A stretch of DNA of 5,707 nucleotides from Paludibacteraceae bacterium (GTDB lineage: Bacteria; Bacteroidota; Bacteroidia; Bacteroidales; Paludibacteraceae). The notes beneath the pieces were generated by a model. The model saw only the letters and a list, made by a program, of their open reading frames with translations. It searched no databases and was not told the origin of the DNA. The translations under genes and the position numbers were made by a program. The stretch is from contig JAGPGR010000135.1 in assembly GCA_018055865.1 (NCBI GenBank), positions 1 through 5,707 on the forward strand, read 5' to 3'. Below are positions 1-5,160 of the stretch, one piece after another (position 1 is the first letter of the stretch; the number at the start of each line of letters is the position of its first letter).

Positions 1-81
1 GCTAAAGTTCAACTTTATCCGAACGAATTTGAAAAAACACCTAAAAAAAGCATTAAACGCTATCTCTATACCTCTGTGTAG
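1..81 (+). CDS. C-terminal end of a probable long-chain acyl-CoA synthetase (AMP-forming), partial
   Basis: The frame beginning at base 1 is open for 26 codons and ends at TAG (79-81). The residues include FEKTPKKSIKRYLY near the end. This resembles the extreme C-terminus of AMP-forming acyl-CoA synthetases, where a 'F.KTP..KIKR.LY' pattern carries the conserved C-terminal lysine region that closes over the adenylate. Such enzymes activate fatty acids with ATP and CoA at the inner face of the membrane. Only the tail is present, so the start, AMP-binding motifs and length cannot be seen. The codon pattern is protein-like and no stop interrupts it. The identification rests on family memory of a short motif and is moderate; a different protein with a Lys-rich tail is possible. 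Confidence 0.5.
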   Translation, partial: AKVQLYPNEFEKTPKKSIKRYLYTSV

Positions 82-190
82 GATGTTTTTAAACGTCAGA
101 TAATCAGGGTTATAGCAATAAGCAATAGTTAAAATGAAAATAATCATTAAAAAAACTAAAAAATATCAGTCGGATATTATGAAATTGTAG

Positions 191-198
191 TACCTTTG
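191..198 (+). promoter_or_regulatory. Bacteroidetes-type -7 promoter element for first small lipoprotein
   Basis: TACCTTTG fits the Bacteroidetes primary sigma -7 consensus TAnnTTTG and is followed by C, as is common. It lies 28 bases before the ATG at 227, leaving a short 5' UTR. A-rich tracts at about 148-163 could act as an UP-like element. No clear -33 TTTG is visible at the expected spacing. Confidence 0.55.
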
Positions 199-226
199 CA
201 TCGTTTTTTAGAAATATTATTACACT

Positions 227-409
227 ATGAAAAAAGTATTTTTATTTTTAACTGTTGTTTCCGTTTTTATTGCTTGTAACAAACCAGCACAGACCGAAAC
301 AAACTCACAAGCAGATTCATTGGTAGTAGAAGAAGTTCTTCCTGCTGCAGTGGACAGCATAGCAGCCGATAGCATTGCTCCGGTTGACAGTGTAGCACCT
401 GCCATGTAA
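227..409 (+). CDS. Small alanine/Asp-Ser-rich lipoprotein (paralog 1), function unknown
   Basis: This 60-residue protein has a lipoprotein signal peptide: MKK, a hydrophobic stretch of residues 4-15, then F-I-A-C with the lipid-acceptor Cys at residue 17. Cleavage by signal peptidase II would leave a 44-residue lipid-anchored peptide. The mature part starts CNKPA and is rich in Ala, Val, Asp and Ser, with Asp-Ser pairs at residues 30-31, 43-44, 48-49 and 54-55 (for example VDSIAADSIAPVDSVAP). It has no catalytic motif and looks helical or disordered. The gene at 643-831 is a clear paralog: the first 23 coding bases are identical and the lipobox-CNKPA region is nearly so. The acidic CSDDD-like surface-export signal known for some Bacteroides lipoproteins is not evident, so inner-leaflet outer-membrane placement is as likely as surface display. 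I recognise no family function. Confidence 0.85.
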   Translation: MKKVFLFLTVVSVFIACNKPAQTETNSQADSLVVEEVLPAAVDSIAADSIAPVDSVAPAM

Positions 410-429
410 TCAGAAACCTGATTATTTTT
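407..429 (+). terminator. Probable intrinsic terminator overlapping the stop codon of paralog 1
   Basis: A perfect 7-bp stem is formed by TAATCAG (407-413) and CTGATTA (418-424), with loop AAAC, followed directly by five T (425-429). The left arm begins with the TAA stop codon. The stem is AT-rich, so termination may be partial. Confidence 0.55.
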
Positions 430-520
430 ACTGTTTTATGAGAAACAGGCTGAACTGAACTGATTTTTATTGATTATTTAGCGTTTTTTTGTAGTTTTTT
501 TAGAAAAAAGACGGAAAAGC

Positions 521-540
521 AAAAAAAAAATAAAAAAAAA
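521..540 (+). promoter_or_regulatory. A-tract (possible UP-like element) upstream of second lipoprotein promoter
   Basis: Ten A, one T and nine A run together here, ending about 35 bases before the -7 element at 575-582. This is where an A-rich UP element would contact the RNA polymerase alpha subunit. T-runs at 484-490 and 495-501 precede it, so the whole block is strongly AT-rich and probably bent. The function is inferred from position only. Confidence 0.35.
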
Positions 541-574
541 TGAAAATTATTAATGGTATATCAAAATATTGATG

Positions 575-582
575 TAACTTTG
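575..582 (+). promoter_or_regulatory. Bacteroidetes-type -7 promoter element for second small lipoprotein
   Basis: TAACTTTG followed by CC matches TAnnTTTG and shares the CTTTGC core with the element before paralog 1. It sits 60 bases before the ATG at 643. No good -33 element is visible. An AAAGGA sequence at 627-632 lies 10 bases before the ATG and could serve as a weak ribosome binding site, which is uncommon in this window. Confidence 0.6.
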
Positions 583-642
583 CCCCGATTTTGAATTGAA
601 CAAAATATATAACATGTTAAATTTTTAAAGGATTAAAACAAA

Positions 643-831
643 ATGAAAAAAGTATTTTTATTTTTTGCTGTAGCTTCAATGTTTGTAGCTTGCAACAAAC
701 CAGCTGAAAAAGTTGAGGAAGCACAAGATTCAATTGCAACTGAAATTGTAGAAGTTGCTGATTCTGCTATCGCAGTTATTGACTCTACTGCTACTGCAGC
801 TGTTGATTCAGTTGCTGCTGCTGTTAATTAA
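643..831 (+). CDS. Small alanine/Asp-Ser-rich lipoprotein (paralog 2), function unknown
   Basis: This 62-residue lipoprotein is paralogous to the product of 227-409. The signal peptide has MKK, a hydrophobic core at residues 4-15 and F-V-A-C with the lipidated Cys at 17, leaving a 46-residue mature peptide. After CNKPAEKVEEAQ the chain is an Ala/Val/Ile-rich segment with Asp-Ser at residues 29-30, 40-41, 47-48 and 55-56. The spacings of 11, 7 and 8 suit an amphipathic helix, loosely reminiscent of short envelope lipoproteins, though no homology to Lpp can be claimed. It has an A-tract, a promoter-like element, a possible ribosome binding site and a strong terminator, so it looks like a monocistronic and perhaps highly expressed gene. 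Codon choice is markedly repetitive (GCT, GTT, ATT), unlike the more mixed usage in paralog 1. The function is unknown. Confidence 0.87.
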   Translation: MKKVFLFFAVASMFVACNKPAEKVEEAQDSIATEIVEVADSAIAVIDSTATAAVDSVAAAVN

Positions 832-858
832 TTGAGCTAAGCACAATTATTTGAGCAC

Positions 859-887
859 AAAGTCCGTTAGCAATAACGGACTTTTTT
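859..887 (+). terminator. Strong intrinsic terminator after paralog 2
   Basis: AAAGTCCGTTA (859-869) pairs perfectly over 11 bp with TAACGGACTTT (874-884) around a GCAA (GNRA-type) tetraloop at 870-873. A T-run at 882-887 overlaps the end of the right arm and continues the tail. It isolates the lipoprotein gene from hisG. Confidence 0.9.
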
Positions 888-904
888 CTTTTTAAAATAA
901 TACG

Positions 905-912
905 TAATTTTG
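905..912 (+). promoter_or_regulatory. Candidate -7 promoter element for hisG
   Basis: TAATTTTG matches TAnnTTTG, lies after the terminator at 859-887 and is 53 bases before the hisG ATG. A start site near 918-920 would leave a leader of about 45 bases, too short for a histidine attenuator, and no His-codon leader peptide is visible. Confidence 0.45.
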
Positions 913-965
913 AAATATTTCTATCTGTTTTTCACTAACAATCCTGTTATTAATCAATTATAATT

Positions 966-1817
966 ATGCTAAGAATAGCCATACAGACCAAGGGTAGATT
1001 AAATGAAGACACCATGTCTCTTCTATCCGAAACGGGTATAAAACTTGAATCGGCCAAAAGACTGCTTCTGCTGCCTGCAAAGAATTTTCCTGTCGAAGTA
1101 CTTTTTCTCCGCGACGATGACATACCCCAATCGGTAGCCGATGGAGTGGCCGACGTAGGTATAGTGGGCGAAAATGAATTTGCTGAAAAGCAAAAAGATG
1201 CCAGAATAGTGAAAAGGCTGGGCTTCAGCAAGTGCCGGTTGTCACTGGCTATTCCGAAAGAACAGGAATATCCGGGCGTCGGATGGTTTGAAGGCAAAGT
1301 TATAGCCACTTCATATCCGCGCATACTGACCGAATATCTCACATCAAAAAACATTCAGGCGCATATTCATGTCATTACCGGTTCGGTGGAAATAGCACCG
1401 GGTATAGGTCTGGCAGATGCTATATTTGATATTGTAAGCTCCGGAAGTACGCTTATCACCAATCATTTGAAAGAAGTTGAAACAGTAATGAAGTCGGAAG
1501 CAGTACTGATAGCAAATAATGATTTGTCGACAGAAAAAAGTGAAATTCTTGATGAATTTTTGTTCAGGGTGGAGGCAGTGCAAGTGGCAGAGGATAAGAA
1601 ATATGTTCTGATGAACGTACCTACAGCCAACATCGACCGAATAGTTGAAATAATACCGGGCATGAGAAGTCCCACAGTAATGCCTCTGGCCAAAAATGGT
1701 TGGAGTTCGCTTCATGCCGTAATCAGCGAAAAAGGATTTTGGGACATAATCGGAAAGCTGAAAAATCTGGGAGCCGAGGGAATTCTGGTTGTTCCTATCG
1801 AGAAAATGATACTTTAA
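966..1817 (+). CDS. hisG: ATP phosphoribosyltransferase, long form (HisG_L)
   Basis: HisG catalyses the first step of histidine synthesis, joining ATP and PRPP to give phosphoribosyl-ATP in the cytoplasm. The 283-residue length fits the long homohexameric form, which has a catalytic bilobal domain (about 1-208) and a C-terminal ACT-like regulatory domain (about 210-283) that binds histidine for feedback inhibition. Visible family motifs are the N-terminal LRIAIQTKGRL, DVGIVGEN (63-70), KRLGFSKCRLSLAIP (83-97), and the PRPP-binding GLADAIFDIVSSGSTL (148-163), followed by NHLKEVE. The regulatory domain shows MNVPTANIDRIVEIIPGMRSPTVMPL (in two parts, 216-229 and 230-241) and ends GAEGILVVPIEKMIL. 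Because the regulatory domain is present, a separate HisZ is not expected. The ATG at 966 opens directly onto the conserved N-terminus. The following gene is not a his gene, so hisG appears monocistronic here. Confidence 0.97.
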   Translation: MLRIAIQTKGRLNEDTMSLLSETGIKLESAKRLLLLPAKNFPVEVLFLRDDDIPQSVADGVADVGIVGENEFAEKQKDARIVKRLGFSKCRLSLAIPKEQEYPGVGWFEGKVIATSYPRILTEYLTSKNIQAHIHVITGSVEIAPGIGLADAIFDIVSSGSTLITNHLKEVETVMKSEAVLIANNDLSTEKSEILDEFLFRVEAVQVAEDKKYVLMNVPTANIDRIVEIIPGMRSPTVMPLAKNGWSSLHAVISEKGFWDIIGKLKNLGAEGILVVPIEKMIL

Positions 1818-1899
1818 AGCTTCAGAATTCGGATTTTTCGTATATTTAGCACAAAGAACACAGTAGTTTCAGCTTTTTTAACGGGGTGAAAGTGATTTT

Positions 1900-1915
1900 A
1901 TTTTCACATGAAAAT
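1900..1915. promoter_or_regulatory. Perfect 7-2-7 inverted repeat next to the outer-membrane gene promoter
   Basis: ATTTTCA-CA-TGAAAAT is a perfect dyad. It ends about ten bases before the -7-like element at 1925-1932, a suitable place for a dimeric regulator. An outer partner, GTGAAA (1886-1891) with TTTCAC (1902-1907), overlaps it. AT-rich dyads also arise by chance, so a role as an operator is a guess. Confidence 0.3.
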
Positions 1916-1924
1916 TAATTGTGC

Positions 1925-1932
1925 CATCTTTG
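1925..1932 (+). promoter_or_regulatory. Candidate -7 promoter element for the outer-membrane protein/lptC unit
   Basis: CATCTTTG followed by CA differs from TAnnTTTG only at the first base and shares the CTTTGC core with the elements at 191 and 575. It is 53 bases before the ATG at 1986. It is the best candidate between hisG and this gene. Confidence 0.45.
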
Positions 1933-1953
1933 CATATTCAAAAAAAAGGATTC

Positions 1954-1974
1954 AAAAAAACGGATAATATCCGT
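1954..1974. other. Hairpin just upstream of the outer-membrane protein start; terminator-like on the minus strand
   Basis: ACGGAT (1960-1965) pairs with ATCCGT (1969-1974) around AAT, and it is preceded by an A7 run (1954-1960). Read on the minus strand this is a short hairpin followed by seven T, a terminator shape. Read on the plus strand it is a 5' UTR hairpin ending 11 bases before the ATG at 1986. No minus-strand gene feeding it is visible. Confidence 0.4.
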
Positions 1975-1985
1975 CAAATCAATAA

Positions 1986-3236
1986 ATGCATTACAAAAAA
2001 ATCTTATTTTCAGTGTTTTTGCTTGCTGCATCTGCGCATTTTGCTGTAAGTCAAAACAATACCAACTCTCCGTACACACGTTTCGGCTATGGTGAAATTT
2101 CGGACGGAGCCGCTACCGAACTCCGTGGAATGGGAGGAGTTTCATTGGGTAACCGCTCACAAAACACTATAAACAGTGTAAACCCAGCCTCTTATACCAG
2201 TGTTGACAGTCTTACATTTATGTTTGATATTGGCGCCGGTATGCGTTTTTCACATTTTTCGGATCTGAACAAATCCAAAAATACCCTGAACGCCAACCTG
2301 GATTACATGACCATGCGTTTTCCGCTTGCCAAATGGCTCGGATTTAGTGCCGGATTGTTGCCTTATTCACTTGTAGGCTATAATTTTGGTCAGACCGACT
2401 CGATTAGCATTCCGCGCAATTCACCAGCCGAAGACCCGTACAAAGTGGGTTATCAACAATCATTTACAGGTTCAGGAGTTATTTCGCAGCTTTATGGAGG
2501 TTTGTCTGTAGGGTTGTTCAATCATATTTCGCTCGGAGTCAATGCTTATTATCTTTTCGGCGATGCAAGTCATTATCGTACATTAGCATTTGGATCATCC
2601 TCAGGTTTTGGAACTTCATTTTACACCAATCAGATTAAAGCATCCGATTTCAAATTTCGATACGGATTACAAGTCTACAACACGTTTGCCGATAAGCACG
2701 ACGTAACTCTAGGACTTATTTACGAAAATAAGGACAAACTGAACGGCGAATTTACATCCATACTCAACGGCGATACGCTCAGAAATGTGAAGGGATTTGA
2801 ATTGCCTCAAACGTTGGGTGTCGGACTTTCTTATACTTTCAATAAAAAACTGACAGTTGGATTTGATTACACGCAACAGAAATGGGGCGATGCTATGTTT
2901 TTCGGAAAGACAGATTCACTGGTGAATACATCAAAAATTGCAATCGGAGCTGAATATATCCCCAATCCTGCGGGGCGTGTCAAATATTCAGACCATATCC
3001 GCTACCGGATAGGTTTCAGCTCTGCCAATCAGTATTACAGACTCGGAAATTCGCAACCGAATAATTTTATAGTGAGCGCAGGAGTAGGACTGCCTACCAA
3101 AACCTCAAAAAGCATGATAAATGTATCGCTGGAATATGGTAAAATCGGTTCCTCGTCGTTGCTTCGTGAAGATTACCTGAAACTTACGTTCAGTGCATCC
3201 ATCAATGAATTCTGGTTCTTCAAACCAAAATTGTAG
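1986..3236 (+). CDS. Outer-membrane beta-barrel protein, uncharacterised Bacteroidales family
   Basis: The 416-residue product starts with a type I signal peptide (MHYKK, hydrophobic residues 6-20) and probable cleavage after AVS at residue 22, giving a mature N-terminus QNNTNSPYTRFGYGEISD. The N-terminal region contains RGMGGVSLG and NSVNPASY, like the hatch-proximal segment of FadL/PorV-type Bacteroidetes barrels. The rest alternates polar and aromatic or hydrophobic residues in many short strands typical of a barrel (for example LTVGFDYTQQKWGD, VSLEYGKIG). The chain ends in a strand, TFSASINEFWFF, before KPKL. It has no enzymatic motif. The gene is only a few bases from lptC and almost certainly co-transcribed with it; from memory, related genes often sit near lptC in Bacteroidales. 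That suggests envelope or LPS-linked function, but the ligand and role are unknown. Confidence 0.85.
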   Translation: MHYKKILFSVFLLAASAHFAVSQNNTNSPYTRFGYGEISDGAATELRGMGGVSLGNRSQNTINSVNPASYTSVDSLTFMFDIGAGMRFSHFSDLNKSKNTLNANLDYMTMRFPLAKWLGFSAGLLPYSLVGYNFGQTDSISIPRNSPAEDPYKVGYQQSFTGSGVISQLYGGLSVGLFNHISLGVNAYYLFGDASHYRTLAFGSSSGFGTSFYTNQIKASDFKFRYGLQVYNTFADKHDVTLGLIYENKDKLNGEFTSILNGDTLRNVKGFELPQTLGVGLSYTFNKKLTVGFDYTQQKWGDAMFFGKTDSLVNTSKIAIGAEYIPNPAGRVKYSDHIRYRIGFSSANQYYRLGNSQPNNFIVSAGVGLPTKTSKSMINVSLEYGKIGSSSLLREDYLKLTFSASINEFWFFKPKL

Positions 3237-3245
3237 CGCGTGAAA

Positions 3246-3809
3246 ATGTCGGGAAAAATAATGAATAAGCTGACAACCGCCCTTTTGGTGGTTGTTGTGT
3301 TATTTGCTGTTTCTTGTACGAAAGAAGAACCCGATAAAATAGAGGCTGTAAAAGACCGCAAAACCCTTCCGGGGCTTTCTTCAACCAAAATTACCACCGT
3401 GATTTCCGACTCCGGAATTACACGTTATCGCATTTATACCGATAAATGGGAAATTTACGACAGGGCAGCTGAACCGTATTGGGAATTTACGAAAGGTCTT
3501 CATTTTGAGCGATTTGCCGAAAATCTCTCTATCAACGCCACCTTTACCAGCAATTATGCCCGCTATTACGACAGGAAAAGGCTTTGGGAGTTCAAAGGGA
3601 AAGTGAGAGCCATCAATCTGGAAGGAGTGATGTTTGAAACCGAAATCTTGTATTGGGACGAATCGCAAGATCGTATTTTTTCTGATAAATTTATCCGAGT
3701 GACCAGACCAACCATGATTATAACCGGGGTGGGTTTCGAAGCGGACCAGTCGCTTTCCAAATGGCGGATTTTGAACCCGCAGGGACCTATCTACATCGAC
3801 GAGAAATAG
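3246..3809 (+). CDS. lptC: LPS export protein LptC, lipoprotein form
   Basis: LptC is the bitopic periplasmic partner of the LptB2FG transporter that passes lipopolysaccharide to the LptA bridge. Here the N-terminus is a lipoprotein signal: hydrophobic TTALLVVVVLFAVS followed by Cys (residue 24 from this start), which replaces the transmembrane anchor of E. coli LptC, as is usual in Bacteroidetes. The remainder is a beta-jellyroll with family-like segments: RYRIYTDKWEIYDRA, PYWEFTKGLHFERF, then RLWEFKGKVRAINLEGVMF, LYWDESQDRIFSDKFIRV, and GVGFEADQSLSKWRI. Three starts are in frame: GTG 3240, ATG 3246 and ATG 3261. The ATGs are more likely, and 3261 has the A-rich upstream sequence favoured in this phylum and gives a compact 19-residue signal ending at Cys. 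The gene follows the barrel gene by 3-24 bases depending on start. No promoter of its own is seen. Confidence 0.9.
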   Translation: MSGKIMNKLTTALLVVVVLFAVSCTKEEPDKIEAVKDRKTLPGLSSTKITTVISDSGITRYRIYTDKWEIYDRAAEPYWEFTKGLHFERFAENLSINATFTSNYARYYDRKRLWEFKGKVRAINLEGVMFETEILYWDESQDRIFSDKFIRVTRPTMIITGVGFEADQSLSKWRILNPQGPIYIDEK

Positions 3810-3903
3810 TATGTTTTTTTGTAACTCTCAGAGCCTACCGTCGCTATTTATCAAAAAAAAGTAAATTTTTATTTTCTACGGCGTACTAAGTTGAAAAAAT
3901 TCT

Positions 3904-3911
3904 TACATTTG
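3904..3911 (+). promoter_or_regulatory. Candidate -7 promoter element for tatAC
   Basis: TACATTTG matches TAnnTTTG and lies 34 bases before the tatA ATG, in a spacer with no other feature. No -33 TTTG is apparent at the right distance. Confidence 0.55.
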
Positions 3912-3945
3912 TAGTTCGATAACCAACAATTAAACACAAAATATC

Positions 3946-4131
3946 ATGCTAACAAACATTTTGTTATTTTCGCTCGGTGCTCCTGAAATTATTTTAATTG
4001 CTTTAGTGGTACTTTTAATTTTTGGCGGTAAAAAAATACCCGAACTGATGCGTGGACTCGGCAAGGGTGTAACCAGTTTCAAAAAAGGACTGAAAGACGT
4101 CGACGAAGAAATTAAAAAAGACATAGAATAA
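3946..4131 (+). CDS. tatA: Twin-arginine translocase subunit TatA
   Basis: TatA oligomerises at substrate-loaded TatC to let folded proteins with twin-arginine signals cross the inner membrane. The 61-residue protein has the family layout: a short N-terminus, [17 protein letters not shown] as the single membrane helix (about 11-27), the hinge FGGKKIPEL (26-34), an amphipathic helix [16 protein letters not shown] (36-51), and a short charged tail [10 protein letters not shown] Glu (residue 14) sits at the start of the membrane helix, where E. coli TatA has Gln and TatB has Glu. With no TatB gene nearby, a single protein may do both jobs, as in minimal TatAC systems. tatC follows after 34 bases with no terminator between, so the two form an operon. 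Confidence 0.95.
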   Translation: MLTNILLFSLGAPEIILIALVVLLIFGGKKIPELMRGLGKGVTSFKKGLKDVDEEIKKDIE

Positions 4132-4153
4132 TTTCAATCATCTGTTTTCTGCC

Positions 4154-4160
4154 AGGGAAG
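4154..4160 (+). promoter_or_regulatory. Shine-Dalgarno-like site deciding the tatC start
   Basis: AGGGAAG is purine-rich and five bases before the ATG at 4166, while it is 14 bases from the alternative ATG at 4175. Most genes in this window lack such a site. It favours 4166 as the start. Confidence 0.5.
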
Positions 4161-4165
4161 AAAAG

Positions 4166-5047
4166 ATGAAGTCGATGAAAAATTCAATTTCTGAGAAGGA
4201 TAGCACGTTTTGGGAACATTTGGAGGCATTGCGTTGGACAATTCTCCGAAGTTTGGGCGTGCTTATAGTGCTTGTAGCAATCGGTTTTTCATTCAAAGAT
4301 TTTATTTTCAATAAAATAGTACTTCCCCCGCTGACTTCCGATTTTCACACCTATCGTTTCCTCTGTTATCTGGCCGATCTGACCAAATTTCCGGCATTAT
4401 GTCCCGAATCATTTCAGATTCAGATGATCAATATCACCCTATCAGGCCAGTTTATGATACACATGCTTTCTTCATTCATGATTGCTGTGATTATTTCCGT
4501 TCCCTATCTCCTTTACGAATCATGGAAATTTATCAGACCCGCACTATATCCGGATGAAAAAAAAAGTGTAGGTAAAATATTTCTATCATCTTCTGTTTTA
4601 TTTTACCTGGGTGCTGCCATTAGCTATTTCATTATTTTTCCTTTTACGCTCCGTTTTCTGGGCACTTATCAGGTGTCGGAAGTCGTTGTCAATCAGATTT
4701 CTATCCAATCATATATGAATACACTGGCTTTGCTCGTGTTTTTCATGGGGCTCGCCTTCGAATTACCTGTGGTCATGTATTTGCTTTCACAAATTGGTGT
4801 GGTGAACAAGCAGATGCTTCGCACTTTTCGAAAATATGCTTTTGTCGTTGTGCTGATTTTAGCAGCATTCATCACCCCTACTACCGATCCCTTTACTATG
4901 ATGATTGTTGCAACACCCATTTATTTGCTTTACGAGTTAAGCATCGTTGTTTGTAAAAATAAGCCAGACTCCGATTCTGAAACTGAAGATGATGCCGAAG
5001 AAGAAGATAGTCAGGCAGACGAACCGGATGTCGCATACATGAAGTAG
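4166..5047 (+). CDS. tatC: Twin-arginine translocase subunit TatC
   Basis: TatC is the membrane receptor for twin-arginine signal peptides. The 293-residue protein has six predicted helices (about 26-44, 95-117, 137-160, 183-206, 222-237, 243-262). Family motifs are FWEHLEALRW (15-24), SVPYLLYESWKFIRPALYPDE (111-131, in two halves around residue 120), FELP (198-201) and TPTTDPFTMM (237-246). Against E. coli TatC as I recall it, Arg17, Pro85, Glu103 and Glu170 correspond to Arg23, Pro113, Glu131 and Glu199, all present, but the Glu15 position is Ala21, with Glu20 next to it. The first periplasmic loop is long and has two cysteines (67, 79). After the last helix comes a highly acidic tail (about 268-288), longer than E. 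coli's. The ATG at 4166 is supported by AGGGAAG at 4154-4160, five bases upstream; ATG 4175 is an alternative. It is co-transcribed with tatA. Confidence 0.96.
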   Translation: MKSMKNSISEKDSTFWEHLEALRWTILRSLGVLIVLVAIGFSFKDFIFNKIVLPPLTSDFHTYRFLCYLADLTKFPALCPESFQIQMINITLSGQFMIHMLSSFMIAVIISVPYLLYESWKFIRPALYPDEKKSVGKIFLSSSVLFYLGAAISYFIIFPFTLRFLGTYQVSEVVVNQISIQSYMNTLALLVFFMGLAFELPVVMYLLSQIGVVNKQMLRTFRKYAFVVVLILAAFITPTTDPFTMMIVATPIYLLYELSIVVCKNKPDSDSETEDDAEEEDSQADEPDVAYMK

Positions 5048-5144
5048 CGGTATGCTAAGATTTGGATTATTGCCTGCATTTAACTGTTTTTTTCTTTTAT
5101 TGAAATTTAACTCATTCATTGGCTGTATTTTGCGGAATTTATCC

Positions 5145-5152
5145 TATTTTTG
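5145..5152 (+). promoter_or_regulatory. Candidate -7 promoter element for the ECF S-component-like gene
   Basis: TATTTTTG matches TAnnTTTG and is 44 bases before the ATG at 5197. A TTGG at 5119-5122 is the nearest -33-like sequence, at slightly long spacing. The implied leader of about 40 bases is too short to hold a vitamin riboswitch. Confidence 0.45.
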
Positions 5153-5160
5153 TTGAATTA

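Noticed and set aside
220..405. Minus-strand open frame opposite the first small lipoprotein
   Set aside because: It is rich in Ser/Thr/Ala from antisense reading of the Asp-Ser repeats. The plus strand has the signal peptide, lipobox, promoter and a paralog.
431..448. Inverted repeat CTGTTT/AAACAG after the first lipoprotein
   Set aside because: It is a short AT-rich stem with a six-base loop and no T-run after it, and the better terminator already lies at 407-429.
614..628. Tiny upstream open frame (ATG plus three codons and TAA) in the leader of the second lipoprotein
   Set aside because: It is only four codons long with no special codon content or ribosome binding site, and could easily occur by chance in AT-rich DNA.
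950..1715. Open frames on the minus strand across hisG
   Set aside because: They lie opposite a well-conserved enzyme gene, have no recognisable domains and no promoter, and are explained by codon structure of the plus strand.
1816..1878. AAAGCT ... AGCTTT inverted repeat with T-run after hisG
   Set aside because: The arms are only six bases and about 50 bases apart, too weak for a confident terminator call.
3381..3760. Minus-strand open frames opposite lptC
   Set aside because: They have no domain resemblance or upstream promoter element, whereas the plus strand encodes a clear LptC.
3813..3821. T-run just after lptC as a terminator
   Set aside because: No convincing stem precedes it; only a four-base CTAT/ATAG pairing across a long loop was found.
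5087..5099. T-rich run after tatC as a terminator
   Set aside because: No hairpin of useful length lies directly upstream, so it is only a T-rich stretch.
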